This document shows, in pieces, positions 33,830 to 43,792 of a stretch of 64,000 bases of DNA. The stretch spans positions 50,939-114,938 of the forward strand of contig LM655194.1 of NCBI GenBank assembly GCA_000824825.2. The letters are read 5' to 3'. The translations under genes were made by a program, and so were the position numbers. Source of the DNA: Mesorhizobium sp. ORS 3324 (GTDB lineage Bacteria; Pseudomonadota; Alphaproteobacteria; Rhizobiales; Rhizobiaceae). Position 1 is the first letter of the stretch, and each line of letters starts with the position of its first letter. The notes beneath the pieces are model-generated. The model worked only from the letters and a program-made list of their open reading frames with translations. It was not told the origin of the DNA and searched no databases.

Positions 33830-34849
33830 TCAGGCCACCGCTTGGAAATAGGTGGCGAATTCCGCGCGTATGGCGCTCTCGTCGGCGACGTCGCGGTCCT
33901 TTATATAGGTCAGTGCCCGCTCCGCTCTCGCCAGGGACTTGCCTTCAAGCGCCGTCGTGCGCGACGCGATGCCGGACATTTCCTCGAAAACGCCGTTGCA
34001 GTGAAGGACGAGATCGCAGCCGGCCGCAAGGATCGCGGCCGCCTTTGTCGGGAAATCCCCAGAAAGTGCCTTCATCGAGGTATCGTCGCTCATCAGCAGC
34101 CCGTCGAAGCCGATCTCACCGCGGATCACCTCGTTGACAACCTTGGCCGAGGTTGTCGCCGGATTGTCCGGGTCGATCGCGCTGTAGACGACATGCGCCG
34201 TCATCGCCATCGGCAGTTGGTTGAGCGCCTTGAACGGGGCGAAATCATGCCGCCGCAGCTCTTCGAGCGGCGTGTCGACCGTCGGCAGCGCGAAATGCGT
34301 ATCGGCAAAGGCGCGGCCGTGACCGGGAATATGCTTCATGACCGGCAGCATGCCGCCCGACATCAAGCCCTCGGCCGAGGCCCGGCCAAGCTCGATCACG
34401 GCACTGGGCTCCATGCCGTAGGCGCGCGCGCCGATCACGTCGCTGGCGCCCTCGATGGGAACGTCGAGCACCGGCAGGCAGTCAGCGGTGATGCCGTGGC
34501 GCAGGAGATCGAAGGCGTGCAGCCGCGCCAGGAGCCAGGCCGCGCGGCGCCCCGCTTCACGATCGTCGCGCCAAAGCGCACCGAGAGCGCCGCCGGCGGG
34601 GTAGTTCGGCGCCAGCGGCGGCCGCAGGCGCTGCACCCGGCCGCCCTCTTGGTCGATGAAGACCGGAGCATCCGGGCGCCCGACGCAGTCGCGCATCGAG
34701 GCGACCAGGTCGCGGATCTGCTCTGTCTCACCGACGTTGCGGGCAAACAGGATGAAGCCCCATGGCCGCTCATCGCGATAGAAGCTGATTTCCTCTTCCG
34801 TGAGGGATTTCCCGGCGCAGCCGAGGATCATGGATTTTGATTCGCTCAT
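33830..34849 (-). CDS. nagZ: Beta-N-acetylhexosaminidase (GH3)
   Basis: A 339-residue cytoplasmic peptidoglycan-recycling enzyme that removes GlcNAc from anhydro-muropeptides. The catalytic loop 'MKHIPGHGRAFADTH' (His/Asp dyad) and the nucleophile motif 'GLLMSDDTSM' are intact. 'FIDQEGGRVQRL' is the substrate-binding signature. The ATG at 34849 begins MSESKSMILG. It lies between the SPOR protein and scpA, the standard alphaproteobacterial order. Confidence 0.95.
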   Translation of the reverse strand: MSESKSMILGCAGKSLTEEEISFYRDERPWGFILFARNVGETEQIRDLVASMRDCVGRPDAPVFIDQEGGRVQRLRPPLAPNYPAGGALGALWRDDREAGRRAAWLLARLHAFDLLRHGITADCLPVLDVPIEGASDVIGARAYGMEPSAVIELGRASAEGLMSGGMLPVMKHIPGHGRAFADTHFALPTVDTPLEELRRHDFAPFKALNQLPMAMTAHVVYSAIDPDNPATTSAKVVNEVIRGEIGFDGLLMSDDTSMKALSGDFPTKAAAILAAGCDLVLHCNGVFEEMSGIASRTTALEGKSLARAERALTYIKDRDVADESAIRAEFATYFQAVA

Positions 34850-34933
34850 GAATGGAACCTTAAAGCTTTGGCCAGGCAATGGGAATCACCCCTGCCCGCT
34901 GGCGCCTGCAAGCCGGGAATCGTCCACAACGAA

Positions 34934-34965
34934 AAGCCGGCGCGGCCTTGCGGCGACGCCGGCTT
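34934..34965 (-). terminator. Stem-loop after the SPOR protein gene, probable terminator
   Basis: On the minus strand AAGCCGGCG and CGCCGGCTT pair around 14 bases and are followed by TTC. It lies 17 bp past the SPOR gene stop and 85 bp before nagZ, so it may attenuate rather than fully separate the two. The T tract is short. Confidence 0.5.
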
Positions 34966-34981
34966 GGCACATTTGAGACGA

Positions 34982-37900
34982 TCAGCGCGAGACGAAGCAG
35001 GTGCCGCCGGCCGCCTTGTAGCTGGTGCACAGGTTGATCGCATCATTGCGCGACTGCGCCGGAACGCGGACGCGGTAGAAGGTGCCTTTGCCGGCGATCT
35101 CCGCCTTGACGATGTTGGCGGTGCGCCCGGCAAGCACGCTGCCGTAGCGGCGCTGCAGGTCCTGGTAGGTTGACTGGGCGCTTTCAACTGTCGGCTGCGA
35201 GGCGACCTGCATCGACCAAGAACCGCCGCCTGCCGCCGCCGGATCGATGGAGGCGACCTTGTCGGGCTTGACCTCGCCGACGATGTCGACCGGCTGATCG
35301 GACGGACGCGGCGGCGCCACCGGCACCTTCGCCGGGGTGTTGGCCGACTGGGCCTTGGCTTCGGGCTTCGGCGCCGCGGCGGGCTTCGCTGCCGCGGCAG
35401 GCTTGGCGGCATCGCCCTGGTTATCACCGCCCTGATCGGCAGCCTGGTCGGTGGCCGGCGTGACGGTACCCGTCGGCTGGACATCGCCCTGCCCGGCGGC
35501 AGCGACGTGCTGCGGCGCCGGATCGGCCGGCTCGGTCGCTGCGACTTGCGGCGCCGGAGCCGGGTCCTCGCGCGCAACCAGCGAGCCGTCAGGCTTCACT
35601 GTCATGGTCTTCACCTTGCGCGGCGCCACGGCGACGACATCGTTGTTGGTCCCCTTGTCGGCTTCCTGCAACACCTGGGCGATGCGGTCTTCCGATTTCG
35701 GAGCCGGAGCGGCCGGCTGTGGGCTTGCTGGCGCGGCGGTGGCCTGCGCACTGCGCGGCGCAACTGCGTCCGCACCTGGCGCCACCGCGTCCGGACCAGG
35801 CGCTGCTGCCTTCAGGCCCGGCGCTGCTGCGTCGGCATTGCCGACTGCGTCGGTGCCCGGCGCTGCGTCGGTGTCGTCCGGCGAAAGATCGACGACGCGG
35901 CTCTGCGGCGGTTCCTTGGACGCCACGTCGATCGGCTCCTCGGTGTTGGTCACCAGCTTCTGCTGCACTGGTTCAGCGGGCTTGGCCGCGCCGCCCTTGG
36001 CCACTGCATCGTAGACCTTGTTGTCCTGGTTCGGCACCACGGCGCCGCCCGGATTTTCCGGCTTGACCTTGATCGGCTTATTGTCGGCCTTGACGATCAC
36101 GGGTGCCTCGCTGCCCCCCTTGCCGCCGAAGGAGAAGGCAAGCGCGCCGAGACCGCCGGCAATCACCGCGGCGCCGACGAGAGCGGCAACCATGAAGCCA
36201 CGGCCGCGCGGCTTCACGGACTCGCGCTCGGCAAGGCCGGGCACTGTCATCGCCTCGTCGAGTTCGGGATCATAGTCAAGTTCGTCTACGGCGAAGTCGT
36301 CTGCCTGCGAGACCCGCTGGCTGCCGGGCAAATCGTCGGCATCAAATTGGCTTGCGGCCGCGGCATAGGACAGCGCCGCCGGTGCAGCGGTCGTCTCGGC
36401 ACGCAGCTCGCGGCGATCATAGCCGGTCTTGAATCCGGCATTGTAGGATTCGTCGTCATAGCCCCGGCTCTGCACCGGCGCCTGAGCGATCTCGGTTGCG
36501 TTCATCTCGCTAAGCAGGCCCGCAAACTCGGCATCGAGATCGTCATAGGCGGGCGCCGCCGGCTGATCCTCCTCGAAGCTCAGCTCCGGGATGTCGAGAT
36601 CGTCGGCCAGCGCCACCACGCGCTCCGGCACGTCGACCGTCTCGACATCAGGCATTTCTTCCTGCTGGCGAGACTGCGGCGCCGGAACTGGCCTGGCATA
36701 GGCGGAATAGTCCTTCGCTGGCTCTTCACGATAGGCGGGAGCCGACATCTGCGGCGCCGCCTTGGCGTATGCGGAATAATCCTTGACTGGCTCGTCGCGA
36801 TAGGCAGGGGCCTCCGTCTGCGGCGGCATAGCCGCCGACTGCGTCGCGAACGACGCCTGGACCGGTGCGGCGACGGGAGTCACGCGGCTCCACGACTTGG
36901 ACGGTTCGGCGGGCGCGACCGGCGCGTCCATCTCGATGCCCTTGGCGAAGGCGGCGTCGAACGCCTCGTCATCGAAATCGATGCTGGGTTCGGCATCCTG
37001 TTCGGAAACCGGGCCTTCGAAGCCCTGCCGGTCGAGTTCGTCGGCGAGCAGCGCATCGAGATCGGCATCGGCGGGCTGGGCGGTCTGCTCGTTGAGGACA
37101 GGCTCATGCTCGTCGAGGTGCCAATCGAGGTCATCAGCCACGCCAGCCCTCTGCTCAGTGTGGCCGGCCGGCTGCACGACCGGTTGCGGTGCCGGAGTGG
37201 GTTCCTTGGCAAGCGGAATGGGGGCGACTGGGACGGAAGTAACTGGAGCCGGCGCGACCGGAATAGGCCGCGCGGTCATGGCGCCGAGCAGCGCGTTGAG
37301 TTCGTCCTCCAGGCTGCGCTCGCCGGCAGTTGCCGCCGGTTTTGCCGGCTCGACCCCCGCAACCGGCGCCGATACGACCGGAGCAGGTTCCGAGAACGAA
37401 GGCTCAGCCGTGGCAACGGGCTCGACGGCGGGAGCTTCCGGTTTTTCGGCAAGGGCATCGCCAAAATTGAGGTCGAAATCGTCTTCGAAGTCCTGATCGG
37501 CCGCGGCCTGATGATCGGCAACGGGTTCAGGATCGACCGCCGGAGCTTCCGGCTCCTCGGCAAGAGCAGCACGGAAGCTGAGCTCGAAATCGTCTTCGAG
37601 CACCTGTTCGGCCGCGGCCTCAGGCTCGGCGACGGGTTCGGGATCGAAGGCGGGCTCGGAACCGGCGGCGAAATGCGCAGCCTCAACAGGCGCCTCGACC
37701 GCTGGCGGCTGCTCGTTCTCGACAGCCGAAGGCTGCTCGTGCTCGACAGCCGAAGGCTGCTCGTGCTCGACAGCCGAAGGCTGCTGGTCGTCGACCGACA
37801 GTTCCTGTTCTAAAATCAGGTCCTGCGGCTGATCGCGATCCATGTCGGCATCGGCCGTTACCTGATCGAGCTGGCTGTCGAAATCTTCGTCAGCGATTGG

Positions 37901-38641
37901 CTGGTCGGCGGCGGTTTGAGCCTCGATCGGCTGAACGTCGGCAGCTTCGGGACGCTGCTCGATCTCACGATCATCGAACACCAGCTCGTCCTCGAGCGAC
38001 ATCTCGACGGCATTGTCGAGATCGGCATCGAATGCCGCCTCGGCCTCAGACTCTGCCACAACGGGCTCGACAGCCGCAGGCTCGACGGCGGCAACGGCGC
38101 CATGACCGGTATCGGCCTCATGATGGTCAGGCTGGAAATCCTGATCCAGCGAGGCAGCCATTTCCTGATCGATGGGAAAGTCGTCCTCCAGTGGGGAGAC
38201 TTCCAGGGAATTCGCGAGTGCCTTGTCGAAGTCGTCGTCGAAGGCTACATCGGCAACCGGCTCCGGCGCACGGGGCGCGGCAAAGTGGGCGTGATCGGCC
38301 GCGTCGTCAAAGACGAAATCCTGCTCGAAGGACGCGGCAAGCTCGTCGTCGGAGGCGGCAGTATTGGCGGCCCCGTAAGCCGGTGCGGGCTGGGCGGACC
38401 GTTGCGCGACCGGTTCGCGTTCCGCGGCAACGTCGAATTCGCCCATCAGCTCCTTTTCGAGGTCGATGTCGAAGTCGGCCTCATCCGCAGCCTGGCTGGC
38501 GGGCGCAGCCTTTGCGGCCACCGGCGTCTGCGGCCTGACCGGCTGGCGCGGGTCGAAACCCATGATCCTGGTCAGTTCCGCGAACGGATCGTCTTCGGCG
38601 ATGTTGTTTTCGACTACTTTCAGCGGGGTTCTGTCTGCCAT
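34982..38641 (-). CDS. Large SPOR-domain membrane protein with acidic repetitive cytoplasmic region
   Basis: 1219 residues. Residues 1 to about 810 are acidic, low complexity and probably cytoplasmic, with many 'FDDDFDKAL'/'LEDDFELSF'-type modules. They include a tandem octapeptide block (QPSAVEHE-type units near 285-315) and two longer copies of an E-D-D-F-x-L-x-F ... E-A-P-A-V unit. A single membrane helix follows ('GFMVAALVGAAVIAGGLGAL', about 815-837), then a Pro/Ala-rich periplasmic linker and a C-terminal SPOR domain (about 1140-1219) ending in 'YKAAGGTCFVSR'. SPOR domains bind denuded septal glycan, so a division-site role is likely. It lies between argS and nagZ, as in other Rhizobiales. 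Confidence 0.9.
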   Translation of the reverse strand: MADRTPLKVVENNIAEDDPFAELTRIMGFDPRQPVRPQTPVAAKAAPASQAADEADFDIDLEKELMGEFDVAAEREPVAQRSAQPAPAYGAANTAASDDELAASFEQDFVFDDAADHAHFAAPRAPEPVADVAFDDDFDKALANSLEVSPLEDDFPIDQEMAASLDQDFQPDHHEADTGHGAVAAVEPAAVEPVVAESEAEAAFDADLDNAVEMSLEDELVFDDREIEQRPEAADVQPIEAQTAADQPIADEDFDSQLDQVTADADMDRDQPQDLILEQELSVDDQQPSAVEHEQPSAVEHEQPSAVENEQPPAVEAPVEAAHFAAGSEPAFDPEPVAEPEAAAEQVLEDDFELSFRAALAEEPEAPAVDPEPVADHQAAADQDFEDDFDLNFGDALAEKPEAPAVEPVATAEPSFSEPAPVVSAPVAGVEPAKPAATAGERSLEDELNALLGAMTARPIPVAPAPVTSVPVAPIPLAKEPTPAPQPVVQPAGHTEQRAGVADDLDWHLDEHEPVLNEQTAQPADADLDALLADELDRQGFEGPVSEQDAEPSIDFDDEAFDAAFAKGIEMDAPVAPAEPSKSWSRVTPVAAPVQASFATQSAAMPPQTEAPAYRDEPVKDYSAYAKAAPQMSAPAYREEPAKDYSAYARPVPAPQSRQQEEMPDVETVDVPERVVALADDLDIPELSFEEDQPAAPAYDDLDAEFAGLLSEMNATEIAQAPVQSRGYDDESYNAGFKTGYDRRELRAETTAAPAALSYAAAASQFDADDLPGSQRVSQADDFAVDELDYDPELDEAMTVPGLAERESVKPRGRGFMVAALVGAAVIAGGLGALAFSFGGKGGSEAPVIVKADNKPIKVKPENPGGAVVPNQDNKVYDAVAKGGAAKPAEPVQQKLVTNTEEPIDVASKEPPQSRVVDLSPDDTDAAPGTDAVGNADAAAPGLKAAAPGPDAVAPGADAVAPRSAQATAAPASPQPAAPAPKSEDRIAQVLQEADKGTNNDVVAVAPRKVKTMTVKPDGSLVAREDPAPAPQVAATEPADPAPQHVAAAGQGDVQPTGTVTPATDQAADQGGDNQGDAAKPAAAAKPAAAPKPEAKAQSANTPAKVPVAPPRPSDQPVDIVGEVKPDKVASIDPAAAGGGSWSMQVASQPTVESAQSTYQDLQRRYGSVLAGRTANIVKAEIAGKGTFYRVRVPAQSRNDAINLCTSYKAAGGTCFVSR
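37711..37782. repeat. Three tandem 24-bp units inside the SPOR protein gene
   Basis: Units begin at 37711, 37735 and 37759. The last two are identical (GCTCGTGCTCGACAGCCGAA then GGCT), and the first differs by one base (GTTC). They encode octapeptides of QPSAVEHE type on the minus strand. Partly decayed units flank both ends (37687-37710 and from 37783). Length can change by slippage without a frameshift. Confidence 0.85.
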
Positions 38642-38744
38642 TATAGTTCCCGAACTCGCACACAGTCGGACGCCATGGACGTCGCGCAGGGTTGGCCCTT
38701 ACCAGCGCAATGTGGGCAAAAGGTGACAGGTTTTTTAGTCAAAC

Positions 38745-40502
38745 CTAACGCATTTCGGTAGGCGCATCAGCTCCTATCAGCGTCAGGCCGGACGTCAAAA
38801 CATCCGAAACAGCCTGCACCAGCCCTAGTCTGGCATACGTCAATTGTGGGTCGTTAACCTTAACAAAACGTAAGTCTCGGTTGTCCGTGCCCCGATTCCA
38901 GTGTGCGTGGAAGGCGGAAGCCAGATCGTAGAGGTAGAATGCCAGCCGATGCGGCTCCAGCGCAAGGGCCGCGGATTCGATCAGCCGTGGATATTCAGCC
39001 AGCTTCCGGATCAGGCCGATTTCGCCCTCATCCGTCAGCGACGCAACCGAGGCCACGAGCCGGTTGCGGTCGAAATTCGCCTCGCCCAGTTGCTCGCTCG
39101 CCTGCCGGAACACCGAGTGGCAGCGCGCCGAGGCGTATTGGACGTAGAACACCGGATTGTCCTTGGACTGCTCCGTGACCTTGGCGAAGTCGAAATCGAG
39201 CGGCGCGTCGTTCTTCCTGTAGAGCATCATGAAGCGGATCGGGTCGCGGCCGACCTCCTCCACCACGTCGCGCAGCGTGACGAAATCGCCGGACCGCTTC
39301 GACATCCGGACCGGCTCGCCGTCGCGGAACAGCTTCACCAGCTGGCAGAGCAGAACCGTGAGCTTGACCTCGTCGCCGGCGATCGCGCGCGCCAGCGCTT
39401 CGAGCCGCTTGACATAGCCGCCATGGTCGGCGCCAAGCACGTAGATGAGATCGACGAAGCCGCGCTCGACCTTGTCCTTGAGATAGGCGACGTCGGCGGC
39501 GAAATAGGTGAACGACCCGTCGGACTTGACCAGCGGCCGGTCCATGTCGTCGCCGACGGCGGTCGAGCGGAACAGCGTCTGCTCGCGGTCTTCCCAATCC
39601 TCCGGCTTCTCGCCCTTCGGCGGCGGCAGCTTGCCCTTGTAGATATGGCCCTTGAGCGTCAGGTCTGCGATCGCCGAGCGGATCTTCTTGGCGTTGTCGG
39701 CATGCAGCGTGCGCTCGGAGAAGAACACGTCGTGATGCACGTTGAGCAGCGCCAGATCCTCGCGGATCATCGCCATCATCGCGTCGACGGTGCGATCCTT
39801 GACGATCGCCAGCGCCTCGTCTTCCGGCATCTCCAGCAGGCCGAGGCCGAACTCCTCGGCCAGCCCCTGGCCGACGGGGATCAGATAGTCGCCCGGATAG
39901 AGGCCCGGCGGGATCTCGCCAATGGCCTCGCCGAGCGCCTCGCGGTAGCGCAGCATGGCCGAGCGTCCAAGCACGTCGATCTGCGAGCCGGCGTCGTTGA
40001 TGACATATTCCTTGGTCACGTCGTAGCCGGCGAAGGCCATCAGATTGGCGAGCGTGTCGCCGACGACGGCGCCGCGGCAATGGCCGACATGCATCGGGCC
40101 GGTCGGATTGGCCGAGACATATTCGACATTGGCCTTGCGGCCGCCGCCGATCTTCGAGCGGCCATAGTTGCGGCCCTCCCCGAGCAGCGCGGCAAGATGC
40201 GCCTGCCAGAAGCCGTCCTTCAGCCTGAGATTGACGAAGCCCGGTCCGGCGACGGTGGCCGAGGCGATATCGGCATCGGCGCGCAGCGCCTCGGTCAGCT
40301 TCTCGGCCAGCGCGCGCGGGTTCTGTCCGGTGGGCTTGGCCAGCACCATCGCCGCATTGGTGGCAAGGTCACCGTGGCTCGCGTCGCGCGGCGGCTCGAC
40401 CGCGATGCGTGACAGGTCGAGCGCTCCGCCATCCTTGTCTTTCAGGTCAAGGGCTTCGACAGCTTTTACGATCCGCGCGTTGAAATCGGCGAAGATATTC
40501 AT
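38745..40502 (-). CDS. argS: Arginyl-tRNA synthetase
   Basis: A 585-residue class I synthetase. The N-terminal Add-1 tRNA-recognition domain has '[15 protein letters not shown]', the HIGH-type motif is in '[19 protein letters not shown]', the KMSKS position reads '[15 protein letters not shown]', and the C-terminal anticodon-binding '[13 protein letters not shown]' is present. The ATG at 40502 ([10 protein letters not shown]) is the family start. It lies between dgt and the SPOR gene. Confidence 0.97.
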   Translation of the reverse strand: MNIFADFNARIVKAVEALDLKDKDGGALDLSRIAVEPPRDASHGDLATNAAMVLAKPTGQNPRALAEKLTEALRADADIASATVAGPGFVNLRLKDGFWQAHLAALLGEGRNYGRSKIGGGRKANVEYVSANPTGPMHVGHCRGAVVGDTLANLMAFAGYDVTKEYVINDAGSQIDVLGRSAMLRYREALGEAIGEIPPGLYPGDYLIPVGQGLAEEFGLGLLEMPEDEALAIVKDRTVDAMMAMIREDLALLNVHHDVFFSERTLHADNAKKIRSAIADLTLKGHIYKGKLPPPKGEKPEDWEDREQTLFRSTAVGDDMDRPLVKSDGSFTYFAADVAYLKDKVERGFVDLIYVLGADHGGYVKRLEALARAIAGDEVKLTVLLCQLVKLFRDGEPVRMSKRSGDFVTLRDVVEEVGRDPIRFMMLYRKNDAPLDFDFAKVTEQSKDNPVFYVQYASARCHSVFRQASEQLGEANFDRNRLVASVASLTDEGEIGLIRKLAEYPRLIESAALALEPHRLAFYLYDLASAFHAHWNRGTDNRDLRFVKVNDPQLTYARLGLVQAVSDVLTSGLTLIGADAPTEMR

Positions 40503-40564
40503 TGGGTGTGCTCTGGGCTTTAAAGAGGCATTCGGCTGCTTGGCCGGCAAAATCGTGGCTCGCC

Positions 40565-41782
40565 CTAGCTCAAATCGGGCGTATGGTCAAACAATCGCCT
40601 GTGCTCCTTGAGTGCATAAGTATCGGTCATACCGGCCAGGAAATCGGCGACGCTGCGCGCCTTGATGCGATCTTGCGCCCGGTCGAGCCCTTCGCGCCAG
40701 CCGTCCGGCATGGCGCGCGGATCGGCAAAATAGACATCGAACAGGTCGCGGACGATCTGTTCGGCGTCGGCGCGCACGCGCATCACCTCGGCATGCCGGT
40801 AAAGATGCTTGTAGAGGAAAGCCTTCAATTCCTTCTCGGCTGCGGCCATGCCGGCAGAGAAGGTCACCATCGTCTCGCCCGCCGCCCTCACCGCGTCGGC
40901 GCTGTCCGGCTTGAGGCGTTCGATGTTGGCTTTGGTCGATGTGATGACATCCTCGACCATCAACGTGATCTGCCGGCGCATCAGCTCGTGGCCGGTGCGA
41001 ACGTCATCGAGCTGCGGATAGCGGGCGCGCACGTCCTTCAGGATCGAGCCCGGCAGGCCGACATCCTCCAGCATCTCCAGCGTCAGGAAGCCGGAGCGCA
41101 GGCCGTCGTCGATGTCATGGCTGTTGTAGGCGATGTCGTCGGCGATCGCAGCGCACTGCGCCTCGATGCCGGCGAAGCGGTCGAGCTCGAGGTCGTGCAG
41201 CTCGGAGTAATCGCGGATCGCCTGCGGCACCGGACCCTTGAGCCCCTTCCCGCTTGCGTCGGTCAGTGGCCCGTTGTGCTTGACCAGCCCCTCCAGCGTC
41301 TCCCAGGTGAGGTTCAGCCCGTCGAACTCGGCGTAGCGCCGCTCGAGCCGCGTGACGACGCGCAGCGATTGCGCGTTGTGGTCGAAGCCGCCCCAGGCGG
41401 CCATCTTCTCGTTAAGCGCCTCCTCGCCGGTATGGCCGAAAGGCGTGTGGCCGAAATCGTGCACAAGGGCGACCGCCTCCGCCAGATCCTCGTCGCCGCG
41501 CAGCGCGCGCGCCAGGGCGCGGGCGATCTGCGCCACCTCGATCGAATGCGTCAGCCTGGTGCGGTAGTGATCGCCCTCATGCGCGACGAACACCTGCGTC
41601 TTGTGCTTCAGCCGGCGAAAGGCGGTGGAGTGGATGATGCGGTCGCGGTCGCGCTGGAACGGCGTGCGGGTCGGGCTTTCGGGCTCGTCGAACAGGCGCC
41701 CGCGCGAATGCGCCGGGTCGCTGGCATAGGCAGCGCGCGGCCGGTAGCCGAATCCGATATCGCCTAGAGCATCCTTGCCCAT
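40565..41782 (-). CDS. dgt: Deoxyguanosinetriphosphate triphosphohydrolase-like protein
   Basis: A 405-residue HD-domain protein. Motifs: '[21 protein letters not shown]', '[20 protein letters not shown]' (HD pair and nearby His) and '[19 protein letters not shown]'. It converts dNTPs to deoxynucleosides and triphosphate. This short form is the usual alphaproteobacterial dGTPase-like type. GGTGGGTGA precedes the ATG. It is the first gene of the long minus-strand block and is divergent from the IscA-like gene with 70 bp between starts. Confidence 0.93.
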   Translation of the reverse strand: MGKDALGDIGFGYRPRAAYASDPAHSRGRLFDEPESPTRTPFQRDRDRIIHSTAFRRLKHKTQVFVAHEGDHYRTRLTHSIEVAQIARALARALRGDEDLAEAVALVHDFGHTPFGHTGEEALNEKMAAWGGFDHNAQSLRVVTRLERRYAEFDGLNLTWETLEGLVKHNGPLTDASGKGLKGPVPQAIRDYSELHDLELDRFAGIEAQCAAIADDIAYNSHDIDDGLRSGFLTLEMLEDVGLPGSILKDVRARYPQLDDVRTGHELMRRQITLMVEDVITSTKANIERLKPDSADAVRAAGETMVTFSAGMAAAEKELKAFLYKHLYRHAEVMRVRADAEQIVRDLFDVYFADPRAMPDGWREGLDRAQDRIKARSVADFLAGMTDTYALKEHRRLFDHTPDLS

Positions 41783-41852
41783 TCACCCACCAGTTGACTT
41801 GGCCCCCGCCGCTTCATACCTATCATGGGAAACCGAAAGCAAGGTGACGCCG

Positions 41853-42200
41853 ATGGGCGCGGATGCCAAGACTGCCATGAAGGTCGAGATGACCGACGCC
41901 GCCGCGAAGCGGATCGCCAAGATCCTCTCCGCCGAGCCCAGCAAGACCGCCTTGCGCGTTGCCGTCGAAGGCGGCGGCTGTTCCGGCTTTTCCTACAAGT
42001 TCGATCTGGTCGAAGCTGCGAACGACGACGACGTGGCCATCGAGAAAGATGGTGCGACGATCCTGATCGACGACCTCTCGCTGGTCTATATGGGCGGCTC
42101 GGTGATCGACTTCGTCGACGATCTGATGGGCCAGTCCTTCCAGATCAGGAACCCGAACGCCGTCGCCTCGTGCGGCTGCGGCACCAGCTTCTCCATCTGA
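41853..42200 (+). CDS. erpA: IscA/ErpA-type iron-sulfur cluster carrier (HesB family)
   Basis: A 115-residue A-type carrier with the three cluster cysteines, one in 'EGGGCSGFSYKFDL' and two in 'ASCGCGTSFSI' at the end. It delivers iron-sulfur clusters to apoproteins. AAGGTG precedes the ATG at 41853. Whether it is the essential ErpA or an IscA paralogue cannot be decided alone, but the dgt-divergent context is that of alphaproteobacterial erpA. Confidence 0.88.
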   Translation: MGADAKTAMKVEMTDAAAKRIAKILSAEPSKTALRVAVEGGGCSGFSYKFDLVEAANDDDVAIEKDGATILIDDLSLVYMGGSVIDFVDDLMGQSFQIRNPNAVASCGCGTSFSI

Positions 42201-42208
42201 CAGATACG

Positions 42209-42601
42209 ATGCCGGCGATCGGCGCGGTCCGCCAGGTCGCGCTGTCGGCGGGGCGCGATCTCGATGCGACGCTAGCCTTTTGGCAGGGCGTTCTCGGCAT
42301 GAGCGTGCATGCGCGCTACGACCCGCCGGGCATTGCCTTCATCATCGCGAGCGGCGTGCGGCTGTTCTTCGGCGACGGCGTGCCGCCCGGCACGGTCTAT
42401 CTCGACATTGCCGGCCTCGAGGCCTTCCATGCCGAGGCGAAATCCGCCGGTATTCCCTTCACCGCGCCGCCTGCGCTTGTCCATCGCGACACCGAGGGCC
42501 GTTTCGGTCCGGCGGGGGAAAGCGAATGGATGGCCTTTCTAAAGGACCCCGCAGGCAATACGATCGGCCTGGTCGAGCGCCTTGCGCCGGAACAGCTTTG
42601 A
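42209..42601 (+). CDS. VOC (glyoxalase/bleomycin-resistance) family protein
   Basis: A 130-residue protein with two beta-alpha-beta-beta-beta modules: 'VRQVALSAGRDLDATLAFWQGVLGMSVHARYD' and 'TVYLDIAGLEAFHAEAKSAGIPF' to 'EWMAFLKDPAGNTIGLVERL'. The last motif includes the family D-P-x-G-N with its terminal glutamate as metal ligand. The first ligand position is alanine or valine rather than His, so metal binding may be incomplete. Reaction unknown. It starts 8 bp after erpA and ends 7 bp before xth, so the three form an operon. Confidence 0.85.
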   Translation: MPAIGAVRQVALSAGRDLDATLAFWQGVLGMSVHARYDPPGIAFIIASGVRLFFGDGVPPGTVYLDIAGLEAFHAEAKSAGIPFTAPPALVHRDTEGRFGPAGESEWMAFLKDPAGNTIGLVERLAPEQL

Positions 42602-42608
42602 GGTCCCC

Positions 42609-43403
42609 ATGAAGATCGTCACCTGGAACATCAACGGCGTTCGCGCCCGCATCGGCAACCTGACCCATTGGCTGACCGAGAGCGCGCCGGACATCGTCTG
42701 CCTGCAGGAGATCAAGACCCTCGACGAGCAGTTCCCGCGCGCCGAGGTCGAGGCGCTTGGCTATAATGTCGAGACCAACGGCCAGAAGAGCTTCAACGGC
42801 GTCGCCCTCCTGTCGAAGCTTCCCTTCGACGAGGTCAATCGCGGCCTGCCGGGCGACGACGCCGACGACCACGCACGCTTCATCGAAGGCGTCTTCTCGA
42901 CCGACAAGGGGGCGCTGCGCGTCGCCTCGCTTTACCTGCCGAACGGCAATCCGGTCGATGACGAGCGGAAGTTCTCCTACAAGCTGGCATGGATGGCGCG
43001 GCTCGAGCGCTGGGCGGTCGAGCGCCTCAGGCTCGAGGAGGCGCTGGTGCTGGCCGGCGACTACAATGTTATCCCCGAGCCCGCCGACGCCAGGTTCCCC
43101 GAGAACTGGCGGGGCGACGCGCTGTTCCAGCCGGAGACGCGGCAAGCCTTCCGCCGCCTCAAGAACCTCGGCTTTACCGAGGCCGTGCGCGCCGTCACAG
43201 ACTCGTCCGACGTCTACACCTTCTGGGATTATCAGGCAGGCGCCTGGCAGAAGAACAATGGCATCCGCATCGACCATTTGTTGCTGTCGCCAGAGGCCGC
43301 CAACCGCTTTTCCTCGGCCTCGGTGGAGAAGCATGTGCGCGCCTGGGAGAAACCCTCCGACCATGTCCCTGTGGCGATCGATCTCAGCTTGCAACCGGCC
43401 TGA
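42609..43403 (+). CDS. xth: Exodeoxyribonuclease III
   Basis: A 264-residue EEP-family AP endonuclease and 3'-exonuclease of base excision repair. Motifs: 'MKIVTWNINGVRARI' (Asn), 'DIVCLQEIKTLDEQFP' (catalytic Glu), 'LVLAGDYNVIPEP' (Asp-Tyr-Asn), 'GIRIDHLLLSP' and 'EKPSDHVPVAIDL' (Asp-His). The ATG at 42609 starts exactly at the first motif and follows GAGG. It is third in the erpA-VOC-xth operon. Confidence 0.95.
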   Translation: MKIVTWNINGVRARIGNLTHWLTESAPDIVCLQEIKTLDEQFPRAEVEALGYNVETNGQKSFNGVALLSKLPFDEVNRGLPGDDADDHARFIEGVFSTDKGALRVASLYLPNGNPVDDERKFSYKLAWMARLERWAVERLRLEEALVLAGDYNVIPEPADARFPENWRGDALFQPETRQAFRRLKNLGFTEAVRAVTDSSDVYTFWDYQAGAWQKNNGIRIDHLLLSPEAANRFSSASVEKHVRAWEKPSDHVPVAIDLSLQPA

Positions 43404-43483
43404 AGAAGCTGTTCAGGTAACTCTCGCAGAACCCTGATATCGCCACAAATCGCGCGTTTGATGCGAATCGTTGCGGGGGTTCG

Positions 43484-43777
43484 ATGACGATCCGATTTGT
43501 TCTTTGCCCGATCGGCCTTGCGCTGGCGTTTGCCGCGCCGGCGCCGGCGCTCGCGGCCCAGGCCTGCCTTGCCAACGGCAAATCCTTCAAGGTCGGTGAG
43601 ACGGCCTGCCTGACCGTTGCCGGCGAAAGTCACCTTGCGCGCTGTGACATGGTTCTCAACAACACCTCCTGGACAAAGGTCAATGACACTTGTCCCGGCG
43701 AGAAGCAGGCGCCGAAACTGCACTCCATCTCGACGCCGGGGCCGAGCACGGTTCCGACGGAACCAACCGAAAACTGA
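43484..43777 (+). CDS. Small exported protein of unknown function
   Basis: A 97-residue product with a clear signal peptide ('FVLCPIGLALAFAAPAPALA/AQ'). The mature part has four cysteines ('ACLANGKSF', 'TACLTVAG', 'RCDMVLNNTSW', 'DTCPG') in a pattern suggesting two disulfides, then a Pro/Thr-rich tail. GGGGG precedes the ATG. No family is recognised; similar small Cys-containing secreted proteins occur in rhizobia. It is 80 bp after xth and convergent with exoR. Confidence 0.7.
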   Translation: MTIRFVLCPIGLALAFAAPAPALAAQACLANGKSFKVGETACLTVAGESHLARCDMVLNNTSWTKVNDTCPGEKQAPKLHSISTPGPSTVPTEPTEN

Positions 43778-43792
43778 GGCGGAAGCCGCCGC

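Noticed and set aside
35507-37813. A 768-codon plus-strand frame opposite the SPOR gene
   Set aside because: Low-complexity Arg/Gly-rich antisense of a repetitive acidic gene. The minus strand has the membrane helix and SPOR domain.
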